From JBMNEH01 sp050948665 (lineage in GTDB: Bacteria; Bacillota; Clostridia; Christensenellales; UMGS416): 64,000 bases of DNA. The number at the start of each line of letters is the position of its first letter. The first letter of the stretch is position 1. The stretch covers positions 1,984,001-2,048,000 of the forward strand of contig JBMNEH010000001.1 of the NCBI GenBank assembly GCA_050948665.1, given 5' to 3'. Of the stretch, positions 42,142 to 50,187 are shown piece by piece. Below the pieces are notes generated by a model. That model ran no database searches, was not told where the DNA came from, and saw nothing but the letters and a program-made list of their open reading frames with translations. Made by a program: the position numbers and the translations under genes.

Positions 42142-43755
42142 ATGTATATGCGTAAGCTCTCAGATCAGGTGATCTGCACCTACGATGACCCGGTTGTTTC
42201 TACCAAATACGGTAAGCTCCGCGGTTTAAAGCGTGATGGCGTCTATATATTCCGTGGTATTCGGTATGCCGACGCCAAAAGGTTTCACTTTCCCACGGAG
42301 GTCGCGCCATGGTCGGGGGTAAGGGAGGCTTATCAGTTCGGCCATGTATGCTGCGAGCTCAACACGCCTGTGCCCCACGACCAGTTTCCTGTCCCCCATT
42401 TCTTCTATCCCCAGAACGAAAACTGCCATTATCTTAACATCTGGACGAAGCATCCGGATGTAAAAGCAAAGCGCCCCGTGATGGTATGGCTCCACGGAGG
42501 CGGTTGGTTTTCCGGTTCCTCGGTGGAATTGCTGGCCTACGACGGTGAGAATTTGGCGCAAACCGACGATGTGGTGGTCGTTTCCCTCAATCACAGGCTG
42601 AATGTGCTGGGCTATCTGGACTTATCCGCCTACGGCGAAGCGTATCGGGATTCCGGCAATGCTGGTCTTGCGGATCTGGTAATTGCGTTGAAATGGGTCC
42701 ACGAAAACATAGCATCGTTCGGCGGCGATCCCGACAATGTAACTATATTCGGTCAATCCGGCGGAGGAGGAAAGGTGGTCGCTTTGATGCAGACGCCGGC
42801 TGCCGACGACTATTTCAATAAAGCGATCATCGAGTCCGGCGGATTCTCCGGTCAGGGCAGGAAGAGGGTTTCCGAGGCGCGGCGGCTTTCACAGCGCTGC
42901 GCCGCGCTGATGCTGCAATATCTGCGTATTGCCCCCGCGGATATAAAAAAAATCGAGACCGTTAACTGGTACGATCTGGCCCATGCCACCATGAACGCTA
43001 TATGGACGATACAAAACAAAGAGGGCGGGCGCGTGAATTGGGCGCCCCATCCTGACGGATCCTACTATCTCGGGCATCCGCTGGATTTTGGCTGGCGGCC
43101 GGGGTCCCTGCGCAAACCCATGCTAGTCGGCTCTGTCATGGGCGAATTTTCGGGCAACTTTAACCGGAAGATCGGCGATGGCATCAAAAACAAATGGGAT
43201 GCGGCCACCACCGCCAATCATGTGGCGGAGCGCTTCGGCGGGAAAGCCTCCGAAATGACGGCGTTATTTGCCGGTGCTTACCCCGACCGCAATCCGGCGG
43301 ATGTGCTATTTCTGGACACCCGGCTGCGGAGAGGCTGCCTGCAATTCTGCCTTGCGCGGGCAAAGGCGGGCGGCGATACCTGGAACTGGCTGTTCAATCT
43401 GGAATCCCCCTTTAACTATGGTACTGTAGCGTGGCATAACGCGGAAGAAGCCTATGTGTTCCGCAATGCTTCCTACATGGAAGCCCAGTACATCCCGGGC
43501 ATATCCGAGCGACTCGAGGATCAGATGGCAGGCGCGTGGGTGCAGTTTGCTAAAACCGGTGATCCCAATTTTGAGAAGATCCCCTCATGGCCAAAGGTCA
43601 CGGCGGACAGTGTCCCCACCATGTGCTTTGACGCGGTGACCGATCTGCGTACAGATCACGACCGCGAGCTGATGGAGCGATATCTCGACGAGCCCTTGCA
43701 AGGTTTCCCCGGAAGCGGTAAAATGTATGCCATGTTCGGCGTAGAGCCTGTATAG
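42142..43755 (+). CDS. Type-B carboxylesterase (second of a tandem pair)
   Basis: A 537-aa paralogue of the preceding gene with the catalytic serine at the same position (S206 in TIFGQSGGGGKV), VMVWLHGGGW, and GEFSGN and TVAWHNAEEAY for acid and His. The two proteins share long identical stretches (for example VVVVS-NHRLN, GYLDLSAYGE), which shows a tandem duplication, but they differ in the loops lining the acyl pocket. AAAGGAGG precedes the ATG. Fifteen bases separate it from the first copy. Confidence 0.87.
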   Translation: MYMRKLSDQVICTYDDPVVSTKYGKLRGLKRDGVYIFRGIRYADAKRFHFPTEVAPWSGVREAYQFGHVCCELNTPVPHDQFPVPHFFYPQNENCHYLNIWTKHPDVKAKRPVMVWLHGGGWFSGSSVELLAYDGENLAQTDDVVVVSLNHRLNVLGYLDLSAYGEAYRDSGNAGLADLVIALKWVHENIASFGGDPDNVTIFGQSGGGGKVVALMQTPAADDYFNKAIIESGGFSGQGRKRVSEARRLSQRCAALMLQYLRIAPADIKKIETVNWYDLAHATMNAIWTIQNKEGGRVNWAPHPDGSYYLGHPLDFGWRPGSLRKPMLVGSVMGEFSGNFNRKIGDGIKNKWDAATTANHVAERFGGKASEMTALFAGAYPDRNPADVLFLDTRLRRGCLQFCLARAKAGGDTWNWLFNLESPFNYGTVAWHNAEEAYVFRNASYMEAQYIPGISERLEDQMAGAWVQFAKTGDPNFEKIPSWPKVTADSVPTMCFDAVTDLRTDHDRELMERYLDEPLQGFPGSGKMYAMFGVEPV

Positions 43756-43774
43756 AGCCTAAGGAGGAAGGTAA

Positions 43775-44392
43775 ATGCTGCGCCTTGACCCGGAAAGCAA
43801 AGGAGTGCAGATACTGGAAAGGCTTGTGGATCTGATGATTGCACAAGTGCTGTTCATCGTGGCCTGTATTCCCGTTATTACGGCGGGCGCAGCCCTGACT
43901 GCCCTATTCTCTCTTTGCCGCAAGCTGCAGCAGGAAACGGTTACCTCTGTGGTCAAGACCTACTTCCGGGATTTCAAGGGAACCTTCCGTCAAAGTACGG
44001 CCGCTTGGCTCCTTCTTCTCCTTGCGGCTGGTTTGTTGTATCTGGACATCCGCTATTACGCGGAACAGACGGTGCCGCGGAGCATTGCCTACACACTGAG
44101 CGTTGCGGTGTATATGGAGGCGTTGTATCTGTTTCCCCTGATGGCGTGGTTTGACAACAAACTCCTCATCCACCTTCGCAATGCTCCTTTACTGGCGGTC
44201 AGGCATATCCTGACCACGATCTTGGTAACGGTGTTATACGGCTGCGTTTTTCTTTTAAGCCGCCTTCTTTTTCCTTTGTTTATTTTTTTCGGTTTCAGCG
44301 GAAGCATTTATCTTGCTACTTTTCTCTTCGCCAAAGTATTCCGCAAGCACGGCGCTCCTCCTGCGAACAAAGCAAACGCTGGTGACGCATAG
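43775..44392 (+). CDS. YesL-family (DUF624) membrane protein
   Basis: A 205-aa protein with about five hydrophobic segments (VLFIVACIPVITAGAALTALF, AAWLLLLLAAGLLYLDI, LFPLFIFFGFSGSIYLATFL). The GA-L-AL--L--KL pattern at residues 35-55 is typical of YesL proteins, which accompany YesMN and LplB/YtcP importers. The function is unknown; a role in sugar uptake or signalling is inferred from context. AAGGAGG precedes the ATG. Last gene of the operon that starts at 34865. Confidence 0.85.
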   Translation: MLRLDPESKGVQILERLVDLMIAQVLFIVACIPVITAGAALTALFSLCRKLQQETVTSVVKTYFRDFKGTFRQSTAAWLLLLLAAGLLYLDIRYYAEQTVPRSIAYTLSVAVYMEALYLFPLMAWFDNKLLIHLRNAPLLAVRHILTTILVTVLYGCVFLLSRLLFPLFIFFGFSGSIYLATFLFAKVFRKHGAPPANKANAGDA

Positions 44393-44425
44393 TGTTACGT
44401 AATGGAACCGACAAACGCGAATCAT

Positions 44426-44470
44426 AAAAACACCCGGAGCTTTCCATAGCCGCCGGGCGTTCGCATTTTT
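44426..44470. terminator. Shared terminator between converging operons
   Basis: An imperfect stem ACACCCGG / CCGGGCGT with a 15-base loop, with a T run on both strands, sits between the YesL gene (plus) and the URO-D-family gene (minus). Confidence 0.6.
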
Positions 44471-44589
44471 CTCCTTCCGAACTGCCGCCCACAGCTGGAA
44501 TGTCATAAGCTCTCAGCAAGGCAGAGACCGCGGGACCATTTTCCCCGTTCGTTCCGCGTTCGTTGCCGCAATACCGGCTATCCGCAAAG

Positions 44590-45828
44590 TCAGGGCTTCC
44601 AGTAAGCGTCAAGGCATTCTTTGGCGATCTGCACATAGCGTTTCCCGCGCGCATAGTCCCCGTAAATCGTGCCGACCTCCCGCTGGGCAACCTCCAGCAG
44701 ACAGCCGCTTGCTGCTTCGTAGACGCCCCGGAAGTATGTGCGCAGCGCTTCCTCATCCAAGGGGCCGGGGTTGGTCACATATTCCGCCCGCGGCTTGGAA
44801 TAGCACACCACCTTCGTGCCGCGCAGGTATTCACCCACCCTCTTCTCGTTGTTGAAGGGCGATACCGACAGCTTGCGCAGGTTCTTCCACTTTGAGAGAT
44901 AGTCGGGCCAGATCGCGTCCACCCGTTCGCAGCAACCGTAGGACAGCAGCCCGTAACGCCGGGCCAATCTGTCCTGATAAGGAAACACGAATTCTCCGAA
45001 GGCGGAGGGAGACACCGCCGTGGTCTCCTGTGATTCCAGAAAGCCCCATATATCCCGTGTGCTTACAGCCTTGTCCCGCGGCAGCTCGTGATTGAAGGCA
45101 AAACTCTCCTGCGCCACCGGGCTGATATCGCAGGCGGGCAAAAGAAGACCCTGCCGTTCCAAATGATCATAGTATCGCTCATAGACGCCGGTCGCCATAT
45201 CCATGACCTCATGGAGCGCGTCAGGGCAGTCGTACATGGAGATGTAATAGTTTTCCATGCCCATCAGGTGTACCAGAGGATTGGTAATCGCGCCGGTCAG
45301 GCTGGGCTGAACAAAACGCGCGGGCAATATATCGCCGAACAGGTCGGACACAAGTTCGTATTTTTTGCGTGTGCCTTCCTCGTCCACCTTAAACGTGCCG
45401 CCGCGAAGCCGGTCCATCTCCGCCTCCAGGTTCTCGATCACCGGATCGATATGAAAACCCTTGCCCCTGTCGGTGCGGGTGATCTTGGGCGCTGTTCCTA
45501 AGGGAGACACAGAGGCCGAAAGCTGAATATCAAAAGTGGGGGATATCGGCGTGTCATCGTCAAACAGCTCCCGCCCCGCCATCGTGGAAAGCAGCGCTTC
45601 CTCAATGCCGCGGGCATCTTCGCCCTCGCATTCGAGACGGGTGTATATCACCTCGTCCGTAAAGTTGCTGAACAGCAGCCGCACGGTGGGCGTTTCGCGT
45701 TTTCCTTCGCCCAGCGCCCGCCACTTTTTGAGGATTTCTTCGTTTGCTCCGGACGCGGCGAACTCTGCCTGCCTACAGGCCAGCGCACGCAAACGATTCC
45801 GGTCCTTATCGGTTATGATATCGGACAT
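44590..45828 (-). CDS. URO-D-superfamily protein, 412 aa (paralogue A)
   Basis: A methyltransferase-like member of the uroporphyrinogen decarboxylase fold. It shares with the 48739-49953 protein the segments GFLESQETTAVSP and LLSYGCCERVDAIW and the closing pattern of an aspartate- and lysine-rich helix. The paired Cys in YGCCE is a candidate zinc site, as in MtaA-type methyltransferases. The ATG at 45828 follows AGGAGAAGG; the upstream extension is not needed. It is the last gene of an operon with a GH2 enzyme, a QueT-like transporter and a second URO-D protein. No corrinoid protein or activator is nearby. Confidence 0.72.
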   Translation of the reverse strand: MSDIITDKDRNRLRALACRQAEFAASGANEEILKKWRALGEGKRETPTVRLLFSNFTDEVIYTRLECEGEDARGIEEALLSTMAGRELFDDDTPISPTFDIQLSASVSPLGTAPKITRTDRGKGFHIDPVIENLEAEMDRLRGGTFKVDEEGTRKKYELVSDLFGDILPARFVQPSLTGAITNPLVHLMGMENYYISMYDCPDALHEVMDMATGVYERYYDHLERQGLLLPACDISPVAQESFAFNHELPRDKAVSTRDIWGFLESQETTAVSPSAFGEFVFPYQDRLARRYGLLSYGCCERVDAIWPDYLSKWKNLRKLSVSPFNNEKRVGEYLRGTKVVCYSKPRAEYVTNPGPLDEEALRTYFRGVYEAASGCLLEVAQREVGTIYGDYARGKRYVQIAKECLDAYWKP

Positions 45829-45926
45829 CGTGTTCCTTCTCCTTTCTGTAAACCGCATACGGCGGAAAATCGTAGGGCAGTCCATATTTCTGGCGTATAT
45901 ACAGCGCTCCGTCGGAAAGCAGTATG

Positions 45927-48200
45927 CTATACCTCCCACGCAAAGGGTTGGGGCAGCGCCGCGATTTTGTCCACCCAGGCCAGCATGCGCGCCGCCTCAT
46001 AGGCGGGGTAGCCCGAGATATAATGGTTGCCAAAGGTTTGACCGTCGGTTTGCCAGGTTATCAGATACAGCTTTTGCCGCCCGGCCAGTTCGCGGATATG
46101 GCCCAGCACGATGTTCTCATTGGCGGGGGAGAGCGCTGTTCCCTCTATATACGTTTGGCCGGTGTCACCGTCCCACACGCGGTAGGTAACTTCTTTGGTT
46201 TCGCGGCTGTCGTTGCCCAACACCACGGCGTGCGACCAATCCGTCAGCTCGTCCATCATCACGGCGATGGGCTGCTGCACGCGGCGGATATAATAATAGG
46301 CCAGTTTTTTGGCGTAATAATAGTCCACCACGGCGTCGGATATTTGCGGCCATCCGTCCAGCAGGTTCCACCATATAATCCCGGTGCGCCGCCATTTTTT
46401 AATGCGCGTACGCTCGATAAAAAACTTTTTGGCTTCCGCCTGGGAGATTTGCGACAGCCGCGCAAATTCGGCCAGATCCGCCGGCACCCGGCCAAACAGC
46501 AGGTCTACCTGGTCGTGCATCAGTCGGATACGGTTGTACCCACGCGCGCCGAAGGGCAGGTAATCGGTGTTGTGCGCGTCCCAAACAGGGTCGTTCAGCC
46601 ACTGCCCCAAATGCTCCGGCGGGATATATTGTTTGAGCGAAGTCACCGCCGGGCAGCCGTGGTAGCCGCATTCACTGACAAAATGCGCCGCGGTGTGCTT
46701 GTAAAAATCGTCTTTAAAATAGGCCCGCGCGCCCCAGTTGTGCTGTTCCGGCACCTGATAACGGGCAATGCCATCCGGGATGTAGGGACTGGAGGGCAAA
46801 AACACCCGATACGGGTCGTGCATGCGCACCACGCGGGGCAGCACCTCCCGCGTCAGCGCGTTGTAACGGCTGTTGTCGCAGGGCAAATGCAGAGCGCTCA
46901 GTCCCTCATCCACCTCATTGTCGCCCGCCCACAGCAGGATGGAGGGATGGTTGCGCAGCTTGCGCACCACATGGGCGGCTTCCTCCTCAATCTGCGCGGC
47001 AAAGGCCGCGTCGGGGGAGTACACCGCGCAGGCCATCGCAAAATCCTGCCAGACCAATATTCCCCGTTCATCGCATAGGTCAAAAAAAGCATGGTCCTCG
47101 TATACATTGCCGCCCCAGCAGCGGACGATGTTGCAACCGATATCATGTAATAAATCATGCCCGGCCCGCAGGCGCTGGGCATCGCGGCTGTGTAGTGCGT
47201 CCAGCGGCACCCAGTTGCTGCCCTTGCACATTATGGGCACATTGTTGACAAAAATCCTGAACGCGCCGTCATCACCAGGCTTCATCACATGCTCCAGCCC
47301 GATGACCCGCAGGCCGATACGCTCCTGCTTTCGCGCCAGCACCTGCCCGTTACGTTCCAGCGTCATGGTGATATCGTACAGGCAAGCCCTGCCATACCCC
47401 CGCGGCCACCACAGGCGGGCGTCCGGGACCCGGATGTTCAGGCTGCCGCTGACAAAGGGCGCGGGCACGGCCTTCTCAAATATATGATCGCCGCAAACTC
47501 CCCTGACCCGGATGGTAAACCCGTCCAGGGTGGGCGCGTCGGTATGGTAGCGGTATTTGACCAGCAGCTCGGCGCCGTCTCCGGTCAGGTGTGTGGTGGC
47601 ATAATAGGTGTCGTCCAAGCGTGTGGCGGGCTGGCTGTCAAGGTGTACGCCCCGCCACATACCGGCAGACAGAAAGCGCCCCATGATGTCCCATCCAAAG
47701 GAGGAGGGCGGCATGCGCAGCACGGCATATTCGTCTTGGCGCAGCATAGCCGGGAATTCCATGCCGCGCGCTTCGTTGATGGCGGAGCGGATACGCACCG
47801 CGATGTGATTATCCTGTCCGTAGCGCAGCGCGTCGGTCACATCCATCGTGTGCGCGATCAAAGCGTTGCGCGTTTCACCCACCGGAATGCCGTTTACGTA
47901 TATGCGGGCAAAGGTATTCAGTCCCTCAAACGTCAGCGTCCAGCGCGTTCCGCCGCGCTGCGGCATAGCGAAGGTGCGCTCGAACTGCCAGCTGTAAAAC
48001 TCATATTTGCGGAATTTGTACAGGTGATCGGCGTAAAAGGGATCGAGCTCCGCGCCCGCGCGGACCAAATCAAGCTCCACATTGCCGGGTACCCGTGCCG
48101 GGATACGCTGCGCCCCCCGGCGGAAGTCCGACAGGTCTTCCGGCAGTGGCCCCTCCTCCGGGCGATAGTACAACTCCCATTCACCGTCAAGCGATATCAT
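45927..48200 (-). CDS. GH2 beta-mannosidase-like glycosidase
   Basis: A 757-aa cytoplasmic enzyme. Residues 1-200 are the sugar-binding jelly roll (MISLDGEWELYYRP, RYGQDNHIAVRIRS) and 200-310 the Ig-like domain (LWWPRGYGRACLYD). The rest is a TIM barrel with acid/base E in LLWAGDNEVDEG and nucleophile E in HFVSECGYHG. CWGGNVYEDHAFFDLCDERG is the typical beta-mannosidase segment. The frame extends upstream to 48806 through the QueT-like gene, but the ATG at 48200 follows GGGAGG and begins with the family's usual first strand. Beta-mannosidase removes terminal mannose; activity on an aryl glycoside is possible. Confidence 0.85.
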   Translation of the reverse strand: MISLDGEWELYYRPEEGPLPEDLSDFRRGAQRIPARVPGNVELDLVRAGAELDPFYADHLYKFRKYEFYSWQFERTFAMPQRGGTRWTLTFEGLNTFARIYVNGIPVGETRNALIAHTMDVTDALRYGQDNHIAVRIRSAINEARGMEFPAMLRQDEYAVLRMPPSSFGWDIMGRFLSAGMWRGVHLDSQPATRLDDTYYATTHLTGDGAELLVKYRYHTDAPTLDGFTIRVRGVCGDHIFEKAVPAPFVSGSLNIRVPDARLWWPRGYGRACLYDITMTLERNGQVLARKQERIGLRVIGLEHVMKPGDDGAFRIFVNNVPIMCKGSNWVPLDALHSRDAQRLRAGHDLLHDIGCNIVRCWGGNVYEDHAFFDLCDERGILVWQDFAMACAVYSPDAAFAAQIEEEAAHVVRKLRNHPSILLWAGDNEVDEGLSALHLPCDNSRYNALTREVLPRVVRMHDPYRVFLPSSPYIPDGIARYQVPEQHNWGARAYFKDDFYKHTAAHFVSECGYHGCPAVTSLKQYIPPEHLGQWLNDPVWDAHNTDYLPFGARGYNRIRLMHDQVDLLFGRVPADLAEFARLSQISQAEAKKFFIERTRIKKWRRTGIIWWNLLDGWPQISDAVVDYYYAKKLAYYYIRRVQQPIAVMMDELTDWSHAVVLGNDSRETKEVTYRVWDGDTGQTYIEGTALSPANENIVLGHIRELAGRQKLYLITWQTDGQTFGNHYISGYPAYEAARMLAWVDKIAALPQPFAWEV

Positions 48201-48241
48201 GACACAGCCTCCCAAAATTGATATGCTTCGTCCTCCCCCGG

Positions 48242-48742
48242 CTAATTCTCCCGGAGGTCCGGTCTCAGGCGGCGGCAAATCTTCAGCAGCGGCACGCCCA
48301 GCAAGTAACAGACCGCAGCCTCCCCCGCGGCCACCGTCAATATAGTGATCCACAGCGAATAGTTCGTCCAGCCCAGCGCGGTCAGCATGCTCCCCACCAC
48401 AAGGCCGTTCACCGCCACGGGAGGCAGCGCCGCGAGCCAGTCGTTCTTGCGTAGCTTCCAGGTCAGCCAGGCCGCCAGCAGCGTGGCAAGGGAGCCGAAG
48501 ATCACATCCCATATCCCGGCGCCCGATACGATATTGGCCAGCAGGCATCCCACAAAAAGCCCCGGGATCGCGGCAGGCGTCAGCGCCGCCAGCAAAGTCA
48601 GCGCTTCCGACACCCGGAACTGTATCGGGCCGTATTGAAACACCCCCAGTGGCGTTAAATTGAGAAGCAGTGTCACGCCGGCATACAGAGCGGCGATGAT
48701 TCCCGCCCTGGCGATATAGAGAGCCGCTCTCTTCCCCTTCAA
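48242..48742 (-). CDS. QueT-family transporter
   Basis: A 166-aa membrane protein with about five helices (ARAGIIAALYAGVTLLLNLT, LAALTPAAIPGLFVGCLLANI, WITILTVAAGEAAVCYLLGV) and the QueT pattern GPIQFRVSEALTLL. QueT is the membrane component of an ECF-type importer for queuosine precursors. The preferred start is a TTG at 48742 that overlaps the stop of the URO-D-family gene (TTGA) and has GGAGG ten bases upstream; the ATG at 48784 lies inside the preceding gene. Its presence between glycoside enzymes is unexpected, so a different small substrate is possible. Confidence 0.78.
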   Translation of the reverse strand: MKGKRAALYIARAGIIAALYAGVTLLLNLTPLGVFQYGPIQFRVSEALTLLAALTPAAIPGLFVGCLLANIVSGAGIWDVIFGSLATLLAAWLTWKLRKNDWLAALPPVAVNGLVVGSMLTALGWTNYSLWITILTVAAGEAAVCYLLGVPLLKICRRLRPDLREN

Positions 48743-49953
48743 CGCGCAAATGCCTCCACTTCTTCTTTTGCGATACGGACCCATTCCGGAATGCGCCGGG
48801 CGTCATATTGTACGGTATGCACGTCTTTCATAATGAACTCCACATTGCAGCCCCGGGAGGCCTCCAGCGTTGTCCGGATATCCTGCCGTATCTCCTCCTC
48901 ATGGAAACGCACCGCGATCATCGCGGGGTTGGGCTTCCGGGAGAATACCGCCCTGCCCCGGAGAAATTCCCCCATGATCTCCTGTTCGCACCAAGGTGAA
49001 ACCGAGACCCGTCCCAGGCGGGGGATCCGCTCTATCAGCCGGATACGCTGATGCACCCCCTCACAGCAGCCGTAGCAATTCAAACCGAAGCCCTGCAGCA
49101 GTTCCAGCTCATAGGGAAAGACCAGATGTCCGTACATACGGGGGGATACCCCCACCGTTTCCTGAGACTCGGAAAAGCCCCAGCAGCTCATCTGCCCCTC
49201 CCCTTCCAGCCGATGGGTATAGGCGATCCCTCCGGAACCCGTGTACCCGTCCCGGCGGTTGGGTGCCCACAGCCCCTCCCGCGTCATCATATCCAGGAAA
49301 TTCTGCCCGTCCCGGCGGAGCAGCTCCATCAGCGCCTCCACCCCCTCTGGGTCATCCACCATCTGCACCATCATCCCCTCCAGGCCGATAAGCTGGATCG
49401 CCCACCGGGTCAGCCCCATGCTCCAGCAGGGCAGCTGGGGATCCTGCCGCACCTCCAGTATGTCGCCGAGGGTGTCGGCGGCATAGGCCGTTTCTCTCTC
49501 AAACGCCGCCCGATCAAAGGTATAGCGCCGGGGATGGATCCGGGTCAGCTCCTCCTCACCCAGATTTTTCAGCGGCGGCGTCCAGGTATAGCTGCCCCTG
49601 TTTTCCCCGTAGGTTTTCGGGATATTCACTCCGAATCCGTCATCGGAAATAGGCAGCCCGATATACAGCGCCGGGTCAAAGGCGGAATCATCCCGAAACA
49701 CCCGGATCCTGTACAAATTCCTGCGGAGCTGCAGCTCCCATTTCCGGGCATAGGGATCTTCGCACCGAAGATCCTTATCGCCCACCAGCTCGTCAAAGGA
49801 GCCCTCCGGGAAGCAGACCACCAGGGGTTTCCCCGTCTGCAGGTCATTATGCCGGTACCACGCGGCCCGCAGTTCCTCCATTTCCCGGGTATCCGTCAGC
49901 TCCCGGAACTCCGCGGCGAGGCCCCGCAATATTTCCCTCTCCCTATTCAGCAA
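48739..49953 (-). CDS. URO-D-superfamily protein, 404 aa (paralogue B)
   Basis: Related to the 44590-45828 protein through GFSESQETVGVSP, LNCYGCCEGVHQRI and the VSVSPW segment. It starts at a TTG after GGAGGTG, with no ATG nearby. It is the first gene of the operon continuing with the QueT-like, GH2 and second URO-D genes. The Cys-Cys-Glu motif suggests a metal centre, as in zinc-dependent methyltransferases. The two paralogues differ strongly in the N-terminal half, so they are probably not redundant. Function unknown; O-demethylation of a plant compound is an idea only. Confidence 0.72.
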   Translation of the reverse strand: MLNREREILRGLAAEFRELTDTREMEELRAAWYRHNDLQTGKPLVVCFPEGSFDELVGDKDLRCEDPYARKWELQLRRNLYRIRVFRDDSAFDPALYIGLPISDDGFGVNIPKTYGENRGSYTWTPPLKNLGEEELTRIHPRRYTFDRAAFERETAYAADTLGDILEVRQDPQLPCWSMGLTRWAIQLIGLEGMMVQMVDDPEGVEALMELLRRDGQNFLDMMTREGLWAPNRRDGYTGSGGIAYTHRLEGEGQMSCWGFSESQETVGVSPRMYGHLVFPYELELLQGFGLNCYGCCEGVHQRIRLIERIPRLGRVSVSPWCEQEIMGEFLRGRAVFSRKPNPAMIAVRFHEEEIRQDIRTTLEASRGCNVEFIMKDVHTVQYDARRIPEWVRIAKEEVEAFAR

Positions 49954-50187
49954 AGCGCACCTCCGCCCGAATTATGTCAACTGTACCATGGAGTATACCA
50001 CAGCCGCTCCGGAAATTAAAGCCGAATACGAAACCGGAAGCGCTGCTCCTTCCCATACGCGGCAACGGCGTGAAAGAGGCCCTCAATTTCCCGGGATACC
50101 GCCCGGAAAGATTTTCGCAAACCATAAATGGACAAAAACATATGACCGTGCTATGATAAACACACTCTTTCGTTGCGAGGTGATTCC

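Noticed and set aside
48201..48806. N-terminal extension of the GH2 mannosidase frame
   Set aside because: It overlaps the QueT-like gene in another frame, reads as low-complexity Gly/Arg-rich sequence, and the ATG at 48200 has a good ribosome site.
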